Assembly: GCA_024138025.1 (NCBI GenBank)
Contig: JAMXBD010000013.1
Location: 1,550,001-1,614,000 of the forward strand
DNA length: 64,000 nucleotides
Origin: Combretum micranthum
Taxonomy: Eukaryota; Streptophyta; Magnoliopsida; Myrtales; Combretaceae
Direction: 5' to 3'
Shown here: piece after piece, positions 22,693-32,840 of the stretch
Layout: every line of letters starts with the position of its first letter
How positions within the stretch are numbered: position 1 is the stretch's first letter
Position numbers and translations under genes: made by a program
Notes under the pieces: model-generated
Told to the model about the DNA's origin: nothing
Database searches by the model: none
Seen by the model: the letters and a program-made list of their open reading frames with translations, nothing else

Positions 22693-24256
22693 TTAGCATA
22701 AAAAAAATGAAACTAGCAAAATATATCAAACATAACAGAGCATCCATGCAGTCTTAATACAGCCCATAGTGCAATTAGAAAGATTAAAAAGTCTTAATCA
22801 AAGTTAATCTTTCTTGGGTTCTACTGGTTGGACAGATTTGGGCTTTCATTTTGCTCGTTGAGGAAATGTTCTTTGAGTAGGTTGGATTTGCTGGATAGGC
22901 TGGTGAGATGGAGATTCTTGTGATGGTGGATTTCGCAAGATATCCATGACAGAGGAAATAATATCTATTTCTTCTGGAGTGATTTGAGGATCGGTCATTG
23001 TTGATCAGTCGCGAACTGTGGAGTCTCTGAAAGAGGTTCTGTTGCAGGATTTTCTTCAGTTACAGCAGTTGGATGTCCATCTTCAGCTTCTTTGCTTGAA
23101 TGTCAGCCTCTTTCTCTGGAGTTGCAATCTCTCTTCATCAGCTTGATCCTTTTCAGATGGATCCATTGGAGGAATCTTGTCAGTGCAGAAGAGTGAGGAG
23201 CTGGAATTTCAGAATATTGTTCAGGAGCTTCGGTTGGAGAAACAGGATCAGGAACTTCTGTTGATGGAGCAGGCGAGTGAAAAACATGAGGTTCAGAGGG
23301 TTCTTCAGTCCTAATTTCAGGAGTATGTTTGTTAAAAACAACCAGAATGGAGTCCATAAAAGTCTTTTTGAAATTTCCAAAAGATTGATCAAGGACTTCA
23401 TTGAGCTCATAGGTAATTCCAGAACGTGAGCTTTCTCCTGGTGGTCTTGTAGGAATTGAATCACTCTCTGATTCAGTCTCTGAATCACTCTCTGCTTGAG
23501 TTCCTTTTCCTTCTCTAATTTCGAATTTCCCTCCTGTTCTGATCTTATATTTTTTCTTTGATTTTCTTTGGATCTCCTCCTTCCCAAATCTCCTAGAAAA
23601 AGTCTTTTCAGCCTTATCACTCTTTGTACCTTGTTCATCCCTTTCATCTTTTTCGGACTCACTTTCTTCATCAAGAACTATCTCCCCCTCAGAAATAGCT
23701 TTAATTTTCTTCCAATCAAAAGAAAATTTACTAAACTTTGGGTGCCTATACCATGTGCCATCCATCGTGAACCAGAATTTATCATAGACCATGATTCCCA
23801 TGTACTTTAAATTGATTTCTCCAATCTTTTTCAAGGGAATTGGATTCTGGAAATGTTTTGGCAATGCAATCTTTTTATATTTGAAAAGATGCATTAACAA
23901 GTTGCCATATGGTCTGTTTCTCCTAATCCTCCACATGTGTCTTAAGATCATCCTAGCCACATCAATTTCTATTTTCTTCTTCATTGCCAGAACTACAATG
24001 GCTTCCTCTTTTGACACAGTTGTAGTACTTCCATTCTTAGGCAATATGCAGTCCACAACAATCTTATGCAATAAACGCACGATTAGTTCAAAATTGGTTG
24101 AGAAAACATCTTTCTCCAAAAATTCACCAACACCATCATTTAATTCTCGAAATAGAGCAGCTCTTCCTAAAGTCATCAACCTTTCATTGTCTTTCAAATC
24201 CAACAATCAAAACACTTTATCAAGTCTTTTCTAGATAGTGAGATAGACTTCCCTCT
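22693..24256 (-). pseudogene. SIRE env-like region, second half
   Basis: Main frame 24206-23103 (367 codons, minus) reads RLMTLGRAALFRELNDGVGE, then EEAIVVLAMKKKIEIDVARM, RRNRPYGNLLMHLFKYKKI, IMVYDKFWFTMDGTWYRH and a long Ser/Glu/Lys-rich tail with a Pro-rich end (SPAPSTEVPDPVSPTEAPE). It has the globular block then acidic tail of the conserved open region downstream of pol in SIRE/Maximus elements, often called env-like. Upstream codons to 24256 are in frame but hold three stops. I see no signal peptide or convincing membrane segment here, so a true envelope role is not supported. 22700-23100 continues in broken frames. Confidence 0.7.
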
Positions 24257-25066
24257 AACTTTTGATTTTAAGGACATATCTTCTAGCTGTTCTAAGTTGT
24301 CATAAAATTCCAACTACACGTCCATCCACAACATCCATTGTTCTACAGATTTTCCTACAACCAATCCTATCTAGCCAGTGGTTCCAGAAAAAGCCATTAT
24401 CTTTGAAAAACTTAAAGTCTACAAAAGCACATTCTAGTACCTTATTGTGTTGTAGCTTTCTCTTTTTTATTGGAGTTGTAGACACTTCTGCTTCTCGTTT
24501 CCTTTTCGACTTCTTTTGTTTCTTTCTCAACTTCCTTTGAGACCCTTTTTTTTCTTTATGTTTTTCCTTAGAGTCCTTCTTCGTCACTTTGCTTCGTTCT
24601 TTCTTTCCCTTGGAAACTTCTTTTGACTTCTTCTTTGTCCTCTGGAATGGTCTCTGTCTCTGTGTTGGATTCTGAAAGAGCTTCTGATCTTGTCTTTCTA
24701 TGTGTTCATCTTGTTCCTTTTGCATTGTTTGATCCTTAACTCCCATTTCTTCTTCAAATTTCGTCCTTCTTTCACGAGAAGTTCCTTTATTCATGATTGT
24801 TTGGGGTTCTGATTCGGAATCAGATGATTCTTCTTGAATTGATATAGGAGAGGTTTGTTTGGTTTTCTTGCTTTTTGGTCCCATGAATGCAAGACAAGTG
24901 GATTTTCTTGGAGGCATTTGAATTCTAGGGTTTCGGATGTTAAACGATAATGGAGTGAAAGAATTTGTTTGTGCAGATTGTTTTTGAGGAATGTGAAGAG
25001 GCCTAAAAATTTTTGCTCTAAAAAATTAAATACTGTGTTGATCTTTTCCCATAAAATAGGCGGCAA
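24257..25066 (-). pseudogene. SIRE env-like region, first half
   Basis: Minus strand. The frame 24917-24300 starts MPPRKSTCLAFMGPKSKKTK, followed by a Ser/Glu/Lys-rich low-complexity region with strongly basic runs (nuclear-localisation-like), and ends FVDFKFFKDNGFFWNHWLDR, the conserved start of the globular block of the SIRE downstream ORF. The globular part then breaks frame and resumes at 24206. A second frame, 25066-24791, overlaps its start. Separated from the RNase H stop by about 60 bases. Confidence 0.7.
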
Positions 25067-25126
25067 AATTCGTTTTCCCCTTTTTTTTATTTTTTTATTT
25101 TTTTTAAAGTAGATGTTAATGAATAA

Positions 25127-25603
25127 TTATGAAAAAGGATTACACATACCTATTTCATTTCTTAAATACTCAAATCTATTTTTATCTAATGGTTTAGTAA
25201 AAATATCAGCATATTGATTTTCAGTTGATACAAATTCAATATTTATATTTCCATTTGCCACATGATCTCTAATAAAATGATGTCTTATTTCTATATGTTT
25301 TGATCTAGAATGATGTACTGGATTCTTTGTTAAATTGATTGCACTTGTGTTATCACATTTGATTGAGATATTATTATATTTCAATCCATAATCTTGAAGT
25401 TGTTGTTTTATCCAAAGAATTTGTGCACAGCAATTACCTATTGAGATATATTCAGCTTCAGCTGTTGATAAAGCAACTGAATTTTGTTTCTTTGAAGACC
25501 AAGAAATTAATTTGTCTCCTAGGAATTGACATGTACCAGAAGTACTTTTTCTATCTATCTTACATCCAGCATAATCAGCATCTGAATATCCATTTAGTTC
25601 AAA
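25127..25603 (-). pseudogene. SIRE-type RNase H, one frameshift from RT
   Basis: Minus strand. GYSDADYAGCKIDRKSTSG supplies the first Asp, AEAEYISIGNCCAQ the Glu, KCDNTSAINLTKNP the second Asp, HIEIRHHFIRDHV and DIFTKPLDKNRFEYLRNEIG the end. The stop is at 25127. The domain is complete but is joined to the RT frame through a single-base-type shift near 25600, where the upstream frame stops after WYPKNKILN. Confidence 0.85.
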
Positions 25604-27726
25604 ATTTTATTTTTGGGGTACCAAATTCCTAATTTTGTAGTGCATGCAATGTACTTGAAAATTCTTTTAACTGCATTTAAATGTTTTTCAGTTGGACTAC
25701 TTTGAAATCTAGCACAAATACATACAGAAAATAAAATATCTGGTCTAGATGCAGTCAAATACAAAAGTGAACCAATCAAACTTCTATATAGCTTTTCATT
25801 AACTTTCGTACCTTGATGATCAAGATCTAACCTTGTAGAAGTACTCATTGGTGTGGCAACAACTTTTGTATTTTCATATCCAAACTTCTTCAGCATTTGT
25901 TTGGTATATTTCTCTTGATGTATGAATATTCCATCTTTTGTTTGTTTGATTTGTAATCCCAAAAAGAAATTTAGTTCACCCATCATTGACATTTCAAATT
26001 CAGCCTGCATAAATCTTGCAAATTCTTGACAATATTGTTCATTAGTTGAGCCAAATATAATGTCATCAACATATATTTGTACCACTAATAATTCATCCTT
26101 ATAATGCTTAATAAATAAGGTTGTATCAATTGTACCTCTTTGATATCCATTTGAGATAAGATACTCACTTAATCTCTCATACCAAGCCCTTGGTGCTTGT
26201 TTCAATCCATATAATGCTTTTCTTAACTTAAATACATGATCAAGCTTAATTGGATCTTCAAATCCAGGGGGTTGTTCAACATATACTTCTTCTTTAATAT
26301 AACCATTCAAAAATGCACTTTTTACATCCATTTGAAATAATTTGAAATCTTTATAACAAGCATAGGCAAGTAACAAACGTATAGCTTCAAGTCTAGCAAC
26401 AGGTGCATAAGTTTCATCATAGTCTATGCCTTCTTCCTGTGAATAACCTTTTGCTACAAGCCTAGCTTTGTTTCTTACTATTTTTCCATTTTCATCTAAT
26501 TTATTTTTATAAACCCATTTTGTTCCTATTATAGTTTTATCTTGAGGTCTAGGAACTAAATACCAAACATTATTTCTTTGAAATTGATTTAGTTCATCTT
26601 GCATAGCTTCAATCCAATTATTATCATTTAAGGCTTCATTAATATTACTAGGTTCTATTTCAGACAACATTGCATAATGATTTTCAATGTCTTGTAACTT
26701 AGATCTAGTTTTTGTTCCAGATTCTATATCACCAATGATTAACTCAGGGGGATGTGATGATTTGTATTTCCATGCTTTATCATTTCGTAATTCTGAAATG
26801 CTTTCTGCATTAGTTTCTGATTTATCAAGATCTAATATTTTCTCCGTAAGACTTCCTGCTTTTCCTTCTGTTTTATCATTTTCTAGAAACCTTTCATTTT
26901 TACCTTCTGACTTTGTTTCTGAGTTAGCAGAATTAGGTTCGTTATTTTCATTTGTAGGTAAAAACACTTCATCATCTTCATCTTCTTTTGTTTCATCAAT
27001 AAAACGTACATTAATGGATTCTTCAACCACTTTTGTTGATTTATTAAAGACACGATATGCTTTACTATTTTGTGAATATCCTAGAAAAATTGCTTCATCA
27101 GATCTTTCATCAAATTTTCCTAGATTACTTGTATTCTTTTTCACAAAACATTTACAACCAAATACATGAAAATATGAAACAGATGGTCTTTTTCCACGAA
27201 ATAATTCATAAGATGTTTTAGTTGTTTTAGGTCTTACATAGACTCTATTTATTATATAACAAGCAGTTGCAACAGCTTCTGCCCAAAAATATTCAGCTAT
27301 TTTACATTCATTCAACATTGAACGGGTCATTTCTTGTATAGTCCTATTCTTTCTTTCTACTACTCCGTTTTGTTGAGGTGTGTAGGGTGCTGAAAAATTA
27401 TGATTTATTCCATATTCTTCACAAAAGGAAATAAATAAAGCATTATCAAATTCTGTTCCATGATCAGTTCTTAAAGAAATAATAGAAAAACCTTTTTCAT
27501 TTTGTATTTGTTTTGCAAATCTTTGAAATATTTCAAAAGTATCTGATTTATGTTTTAGAAAGAACACCCATGTATATCTAGAAAAATCATCTACTATTAC
27601 GAGTCCATATTTGCTTCCTCCTAGACTTGACACTCTAGTTGGTCCAAATAAATCAAGGTGTAATAGTTCAAGAGGTCTTTTTGTTGTAATCACATTTATA
27701 CTTTTATGTGAAACTGAAATCATTTT
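25594..27726 (-). CDS. SIRE-type integrase and reverse transcriptase, open frame
   Basis: 709-codon open frame, minus strand; an internal part of pol, not a stand-alone gene. Integrase core first: [30 protein letters not shown] and [18 protein letters not shown] give intact D, D, E. Then the integrase C-terminus ([20 protein letters not shown]), an acidic linker of about 100 residues, and [56 protein letters not shown] and the catalytic [14 protein letters not shown]. All key residues are present, unlike the older elements in the window. It is the same frame as the protease stretch upstream, separated only by a TAA at 27727-27729. Confidence 0.92.
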   Translation of the reverse strand, partial: KMISVSHKSINVITTKRPLELLHLDLFGPTRVSSLGGSKYGLVIVDDFSRYTWVFFLKHKSDTFEIFQRFAKQIQNEKGFSIISLRTDHGTEFDNALFISFCEEYGINHNFSAPYTPQQNGVVERKNRTIQEMTRSMLNECKIAEYFWAEAVATACYIINRVYVRPKTTKTSYELFRGKRPSVSYFHVFGCKCFVKKNTSNLGKFDERSDEAIFLGYSQNSKAYRVFNKSTKVVEESINVRFIDETKEDEDDEVFLPTNENNEPNSANSETKSEGKNERFLENDKTEGKAGSLTEKILDLDKSETNAESISELRNDKAWKYKSSHPPELIIGDIESGTKTRSKLQDIENHYAMLSEIEPSNINEALNDNNWIEAMQDELNQFQRNNVWYLVPRPQDKTIIGTKWVYKNKLDENGKIVRNKARLVAKGYSQEEGIDYDETYAPVARLEAIRLLLAYACYKDFKLFQMDVKSAFLNGYIKEEVYVEQPPGFEDPIKLDHVFKLRKALYGLKQAPRAWYERLSEYLISNGYQRGTIDTTLFIKHYKDELLVVQIYVDDIIFGSTNEQYCQEFARFMQAEFEMSMMGELNFFLGLQIKQTKDGIFIHQEKYTKQMLKKFGYENTKVVATPMSTSTRLDLDHQGTKVNEKLYRSLIGSLLYLTASRPDILFSVCICARFQSSPTEKHLNAVKRIFKYIACTTKLGIWYPKNKILN

Positions 27727-27729
27727 GTT

Positions 27730-28266
27730 TTATAAGCAAGTTGAACATTTCACATCATTCTTTATATTGATTTTAGGCAAGCCAACAACTAGATTCTTTT
27801 TAGATAATTTTTCTAATTGATTAAAGTTTACATGACCAAGTTTCTTATGCCACGTGTGAATATTATCATTCATAGATAGAAAACAAAATTCAACATTCAT
27901 CTCAGAAGGTGTTATAAGATATATGTTCCTTTTTCTAAAACCTTCAAACAACTTTATTCCTTCGGTATTATAAGCAAAACATTTATTTTTCTCAAAAGTC
28001 ATCTTATATCCTTTGTCACATAATTGACTTATGCTCAAGAGATTGTGTTTTAATCCTTTTACTAATGAAACATTTTCTATTAAATATGGAGGATGACCAA
28101 TAGTACCTGTTCCAATTATCTTACCACGGTTGTCGTCTCCAAATCTTACATATCCTCTATCTTTCCATACTATGTTAGTGAACAAGGACGCATCACCCGT
28201 CATATGGCCTGAACATCCACTATCTAAGTACCATGTTCCTTTTATCTTGGTTCCTTGTTCCTGCAA
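27730..28266 (-). CDS. SIRE-type protease and GAG-pre-integrase segment
   Basis: Minus strand, same frame as the IN-RT stretch. GTWYLDSGCSGHMTGDASLF is the copia aspartic protease motif with its Asp intact. LIENVSLVKGLKHNLLSISQ and the GAG-pre-integrase finger HTWHKKLGHVNFNQL ... KCSTC follow (His and Cys ligands present). It ends at a TAA (27727-27729) where family members continue; CAA to TAA is the simple explanation, so one nonsense mutation separates PR from IN. Upstream gag is in another frame, either from decay or normal frame change. Confidence 0.88.
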   Translation of the reverse strand: MQEQGTKIKGTWYLDSGCSGHMTGDASLFTNIVWKDRGYVRFGDDNRGKIIGTGTIGHPPYLIENVSLVKGLKHNLLSISQLCDKGYKMTFEKNKCFAYNTEGIKLFEGFRKRNIYLITPSEMNVEFCFLSMNDNIHTWHKKLGHVNFNQLEKLSKKNLVVGLPKINIKNDVKCSTCL

Positions 28267-28282
28267 TTACACATAAAAGCGA

Positions 28283-30106
28283 TCAAACCTTTTTAGGAAC
28301 CCAAACATACTTGGGTCCTTGATAAGACAAGCTCGTTTTATCTTTTTCTTTAACTTGATATGTACTGAGCTTGTTTCTTTTGTAGAAGCAATATTTTTCT
28401 ATATGACCAACTTTATTACAAAAGAAACATGCATAAGAATGTGAATGATACCTTTTATTTACCTGGTTATTATAGTTTCTTCTTGGAAACTTATCATTGT
28501 ATCCGTACCTGTGGTTCTGCCATACCTTCTGCTTTGATAATTTTGAGAAAATACCCTCTGAAAGAGCCTCTGCTTTCATTTTTCATATTTTTCTTTATAG
28601 ATGAATTGACAGATTTTTTATCCATGTTTTCCTTTGACTTAACAAATACAGTTTTCTTAATATTTGCTGAGCTATCATTACCATATCCAAGTCCATGTTT
28701 GATAAAGACGGTCTTTGACTTCCAATCAACATACTTAGTTTTTCTTCACTTTCATTAAATTTATTGAACGTATTCTTAATCTCTTTTGATAACACATCTA
28801 CTCTACTTGTCAATGCCTTAATCTCATTTTCCAAAGTATTCTTTTCCTTCCTTAATGTTTCAGATTTGACATATAATTTTTCATTGTCATTTTTCAAAAT
28901 ATCATTTTCATCCATGAGAAGCTTGTTAGTTTGACTTAATACTTCTTTCTCATTTTTCAAAGCTTTGTTTTCAGTATCTAACTTTGAAATCTTTACATCA
29001 GCCTTTTTAAGTGCCTTTAAAAGCTTTTTCATTTCAACATATATATCACTATCAAGCATATCAGATTTGGATTCTGAGTTTACCTCTGATGTAGCCATAA
29101 AACACAAATTGGCTTCTTCTTCGTCTTCACTTGTAGCTTCTGAATCAGGTTCTGATTCGTCCAAGTCGCCATCATAGCTTGACTTTTCTTTTTGAATTTC
29201 TTCATTTTCTTCTTTAAAACTGGACATTCATACTTGATGTGCCCTGGTTTTTTGCATTCGTAGCACACGATTTCTTTCTTTCTCTCTTTTCTTCCTTTTC
29301 TTTGTAGTTTCTTCCTGCATCGAATTTATTAGACTTACTGAAATTTTTGAACTTCTTACCTTTCTTTATCAAATTGTTGAGTCTTCGTGCCAGCATACTG
29401 ATGTTCTCATCATTTCTTCATCTGTATCGATCTCTTCAGAGATTTGTTTGGCCTTAAATGCAATGGCTTTTACATTGCTCTCTGGTTCTTCGGTTGTATG
29501 GAGATGAGACTCATACGCCATCAACTTCTCCCTCAATTGACTGAGTGAGAGCTTGTTCAAGTCTTGTGCTTCCTCAATTGCTGTCTTCTTAGCATCCCAT
29601 GATTTTGGTAGTATACGCAACATTTTTCTAACAAGATCTGCATCTTCTAGTTTCTTGCCAAGAGATGTTAGTTCATTTGTAATTGAAGTAAAACGATTGA
29701 AAGCATCTTTGATTTTTTCATCGGGTTTAATCTTGAACAATTCATAACGTTGAAGTAAGGCATTAATTTTGGTTTCCTTAATTGTGTTAGTTCCTTCATA
29801 GGTCTCTGAAAGTGTATCCCATATTTCTTTTGCCGTATTACAAGAAGAAATTAAGTAGAATTCAGAAGGAGCAATAGTAGTAAGTAGAATATTCTTAGCC
29901 TTATTGTTCTTCTCTATGAATTTCTTGTCTGTCAAGGTCAGCACTTCTCCTTCAGTTAGCGTTATCACATGATCACCATTTGAAATCACCTGCCAAGAAT
30001 CAAAATCATTAGCTTTTATATATGTGGACATTCGCATCTTCCAGTATGCAAAGTTCGAGCCATCAAAGTAAGGAGCTTTGTTGATTGTAATGTTATTATC
30101 ACCCAT
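28283..30106 (-). pseudogene. SIRE-type gag with several frameshifts
   Basis: Minus strand. I take the start as the ATG at 30106 (MGDNNITINKAPYFDGSNF), not the Met five codons earlier. Capsid of UBN2/retrotran_gag type: FAYWKMRMSTYIKANDFDSW, IAPSEFYLISSCNTAKEIWD, LTSLGKKLEDADLVRKMLRI. Frameshifts follow near 29402, 29275 and 29225. Next a CCHC knuckle (CYECKKPGHIKYEC, 29230-29268), a long coiled coil (about 28740-29020, LLKALKKADVKISKLDTENK onward), a frameshift near 28690, and a second knuckle-like CFFCNKVGHIEKYC at 28390-28440. The stop after VWVPKKV is at 28283. Confidence 0.85.
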
Positions 30107-30143
30107 TTTCCAATAGATCACTCAATTTAAGTAAATGAGTACT

Positions 30144-30155
30144 GCTCTGATACCA
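30144..30155 (-). promoter_or_regulatory. Primer-binding site of the SIRE-type element (tRNA-Met)
   Basis: Minus strand TGGTATCAGAGC, two bases inside the 5' LTR, complementary to initiator tRNA-Met. Confidence 0.92.
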
Positions 30156-30157
30156 AT

Positions 30158-31801
30158 TGTTGGTCCCGAAAAGATAACCAAAAGGGGGGGTGAATTGGTT
30201 AATAAAAAAAATTCTTTTAAGTAAACTTTATCAAATTCAACTTGATTAATCAACCAAAAATGGGTTTTCAACTCTTTAAAATAATAACTTTAATAAAATT
30301 GTTTTATCGATAATGCGGAAGCAAACAAGTCTAATTTCTATAACAATTGTTAAGCTCAATCAAGAATATATGGCAAAACTTTTAGTCTCTGATTTAGTCT
30401 CTGCTTTTTAATTCTTGTAACAATTAGTCTCTGAAACAATCTCTGAAACAAGTTACGATAAACACAAACAAGTAACTATATACGAAAATTAAAGAGAGTA
30501 AGGTAGAAGAATTTGCAAAGCTATTTATAGAGGTTCCGCCTTGAGCGTCAGTCCTCTCTTCCAGCACCAAGCCGGGGATCCGGTTGTCTTTACCGGTATG
30601 TTCCACTATCCAAGAACAAATCAAGGTTACAAGTTGTCTTTTGCCAAAGCACTTGGCTACAAATGCACTCAGTTTGATCTTCCTAGCTTCCTTCAAGCTA
30701 ACATCAACTTACTGAGTCTACTTGTAACTCTCAATCTCAAGGATTAAACAAATCAAATGGAGGAAATAATGATAAAATATCCTATAATATTTCGGTACAA
30801 ATGAAAGTGAAAGTGACAGTTTTAGCTTGCAAGCTTTTATCGTATTTATCTTCTTTTTCGTGTTCTCTGTTCTCAAGTATCCATCTTCGTTTTGATCATG
30901 CCTATTTATTCACACATTCTCAAGCGGTTGGAACGTTCAAAATTTGGATAAGCTTGATAATCTTCTAACGGCTAAATCTTTGGAATAGATAAGCTTGATC
31001 CCTTCCTTTTCTGCTTCTAATTCGGATGACTTGCTGATAGAGTCTTCTTTCATTTGAAAATTTGAAAATCTTTGAGTTGTTTGTTTCAGACGTCTTCCAT
31101 CAAGATAAGGATAAGAAAACTTGTTGTTATCTTGGTGTGTGATCTTAATCTGAAAAAATCCCACGAAAATAGCAACAAAAACAAACCAATTTTCTTGAGA
31201 CATAATTCTTATGATATTCTCTCATAGATATGTTTCCTTATTTTTCCGTATACTTAGTAGAATCTTCAGACATTATTGTAAGTACTTCATATTATGCACA
31301 CTAACTTTCTTTTCAAGTGCAATATGTAGTATGTTCTTCAATTGTTCTTGAAAATCATCTCCATTTCGAATTTATTCCCCTTTGGATATTAAACCAACTT
31401 TGTGGAACATTATTGAATGTATTTCCCAAATACAATCACTTTGGTGCTAGGTCTTCATATCCATTATATATTATAATTCTTGTGAAATGCTTTCTGAAAA
31501 AGTTTCTGAGTGTCTATTCTTGCTTAATAACCTTCCTTGAATACTCTCTAAAATATCCTCTGAGTTTGTACTTTTTTTATAAAGTATCCACGCAACATGT
31601 TAGTTTGCTCTTTGAAATTGTTTCTGCTTCTTTTCTGCTCTTGAAAATACTTTCTGAAATACTTTCTGATTGGTATTTTCTTGTAAAACATTTTCATAAG
31701 AACTTAACATGCAATACACTTGTTAGTTAACATGTAACTCTTTTTGTTATCATCGAAATCCAAATAATGAGTATACTACTATCATAATAATATTACTAAT
31801 A
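30158..31801 (-). repeat. Right (5') LTR of the SIRE-type element
   Basis: Plus-strand ends TGTTGGTCCC and ATTACTAATA (final CA mutated to TA), followed by TSD GATTT. The TATA box on the minus strand (CTATAAATAG) is at about 30520-30530; the same box is at 21192-21201 in the other LTR. This copy would drive transcription of gag-pol. Confidence 0.9.
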
Positions 31802-31806
31802 GATTT

Positions 31807-31840
31807 TATTTTGCCAGGGTCCACTTCAATTCCTCTTTAA
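31807..31840 (-). pseudogene. Tat RT scrap beyond the copia insertion
   Basis: Minus strand GIEVDPGKIKS, the conserved RT thumb phrase of gypsy pol ('KGIEVDP.KIKAI'). It joins in frame to ILEM at 20808 when the SIRE-type element and one GATTT are removed. The RT upstream of this point, including the catalytic box, is absent. Confidence 0.75.
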
Positions 31841-32840
31841 GTAACTACAATAGTTATATGAATTTTTATGTATATTTTGTAACTTTTATGAGAATATGTA
31901 TAAAAATGGAAGATCAAACATCTTATTGTTGGAAAATTGGAACTGAATTGTTATTAATCAGTCCTTAAATAGCAAAAGGGACCTTAAAGGGTCTTTTCGA
32001 GACATACTTGATTACTAAACCTGAGAAACTTGACAATTTTTTTTCATTATTTATTTACAAGAAGGTGCCTTCATGGGCAAACATGACCTATATAGACTCG
32101 AACTGGACTAGATTCAAAATGGACTGGACTCAAAAGAACACCAGATAAGCACGTCTATCATTTGCTCTTGAGAAGATAGAAAGCTTTTCATTAGGTGTGG
32201 ATGTTCCTTGCCACCATCATCATCTCTATTATTTTTGGTTGATTTCTTCATTTGCATCAGATATATTTCTCCTGGAGTAGGATTATATCCTAGTCCAAAA
32301 GTACTAATTTGTCCGGCTATTCCCGGGATTTTATAAGAAAAATCCTTATTCCCACGCTCACATTCTTCTACTCTCTTCCAAAGCAATCCTCAAGTTCTTC
32401 TGCCTCAGCCTCGGCTATCTCTTCAACTTCAACCTTAGTGGTTTCTTCAACCCCAATTATTCCATCAGCCCTGCCTATCTCTTCTCCCTCTGGGTCAGTG
32501 CTTCATCCAACGGGTGTTATATGATAAGACTCATCCCAAAGCTTCATTTGCTTCTTGGTTAGCGAACTTCGATGTCCGACCCATCTAAACACATATATAA
32601 ATAAATAAACCGCTTAAAATAAAGAATCCCCCTAAAAATCCTAAAACTAATATGTTTTCAAAATTTTCCTATAAAGTAAGTCAAACACCAACAAGCAAAT
32701 AAGTTAGAACATATTTACAAGGATACCAAGTTAGAAATATTTACAAGGATAGATAAAAGGCCATATTTAAAAACTTCAAGATTTCTTAAGCCCATTAAGC
32801 TAGACAAGCCCACTAAGTATCTCTAGTGGATTCGCTAAGC
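31841..32840 (-). pseudogene. Deleted 5' interior of the Tat element, acidic linker scrap
   Basis: About 31841-32110 shows no coding potential. At 32114-32480 (minus) the frames read VEVEEIAEAEAEELEDC, then after a break RVEECERGNKDFSYKIPGIA and ISTFGLGYNPTPGEIYLM, resembling the glycine-rich 'GLGY.P' region before RT in Tat-type pol. The rest up to the LTR at 32841 is unassigned. No tRNA-type PBS is obvious beside the LTR, consistent with deletion. Confidence 0.5.

Larger units (their letters stand above)
20814..31801 (-). mobile_element. Young SIRE/Maximus-type Ty1/copia element
   Basis: 10,988-bp element with LTRs 20814-22470 and 30158-31801, TSD GATTT at 20809-20813 and 31802-31806, tRNA-Met PBS and a purine-rich PPT. 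Minus-strand order gag, PR, IN, RT, RNase H is the copia order; the long gag with coiled coil, and a long coding region after RNase H (22850-25066), are typical of the SIRE/Maximus lineage. The LTRs differ by about 20 substitutions and several small indels over 1.65 kb by eye, so this is the youngest element here. gag and the env-like region are frameshifted, so it is probably not autonomous. Confidence 0.9.

Noticed and set aside
23180..23674. 164-codon minus-strand frame and several plus-strand frames between 23568 and 24540
   Set aside because: They are other-frame readings of the env-like region, whose main frame has recognisable family sequence.
26687..27169. 160-codon plus-strand frame
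   Set aside because: Antisense of the integrase-RT linker; a composition effect of the acidic linker.
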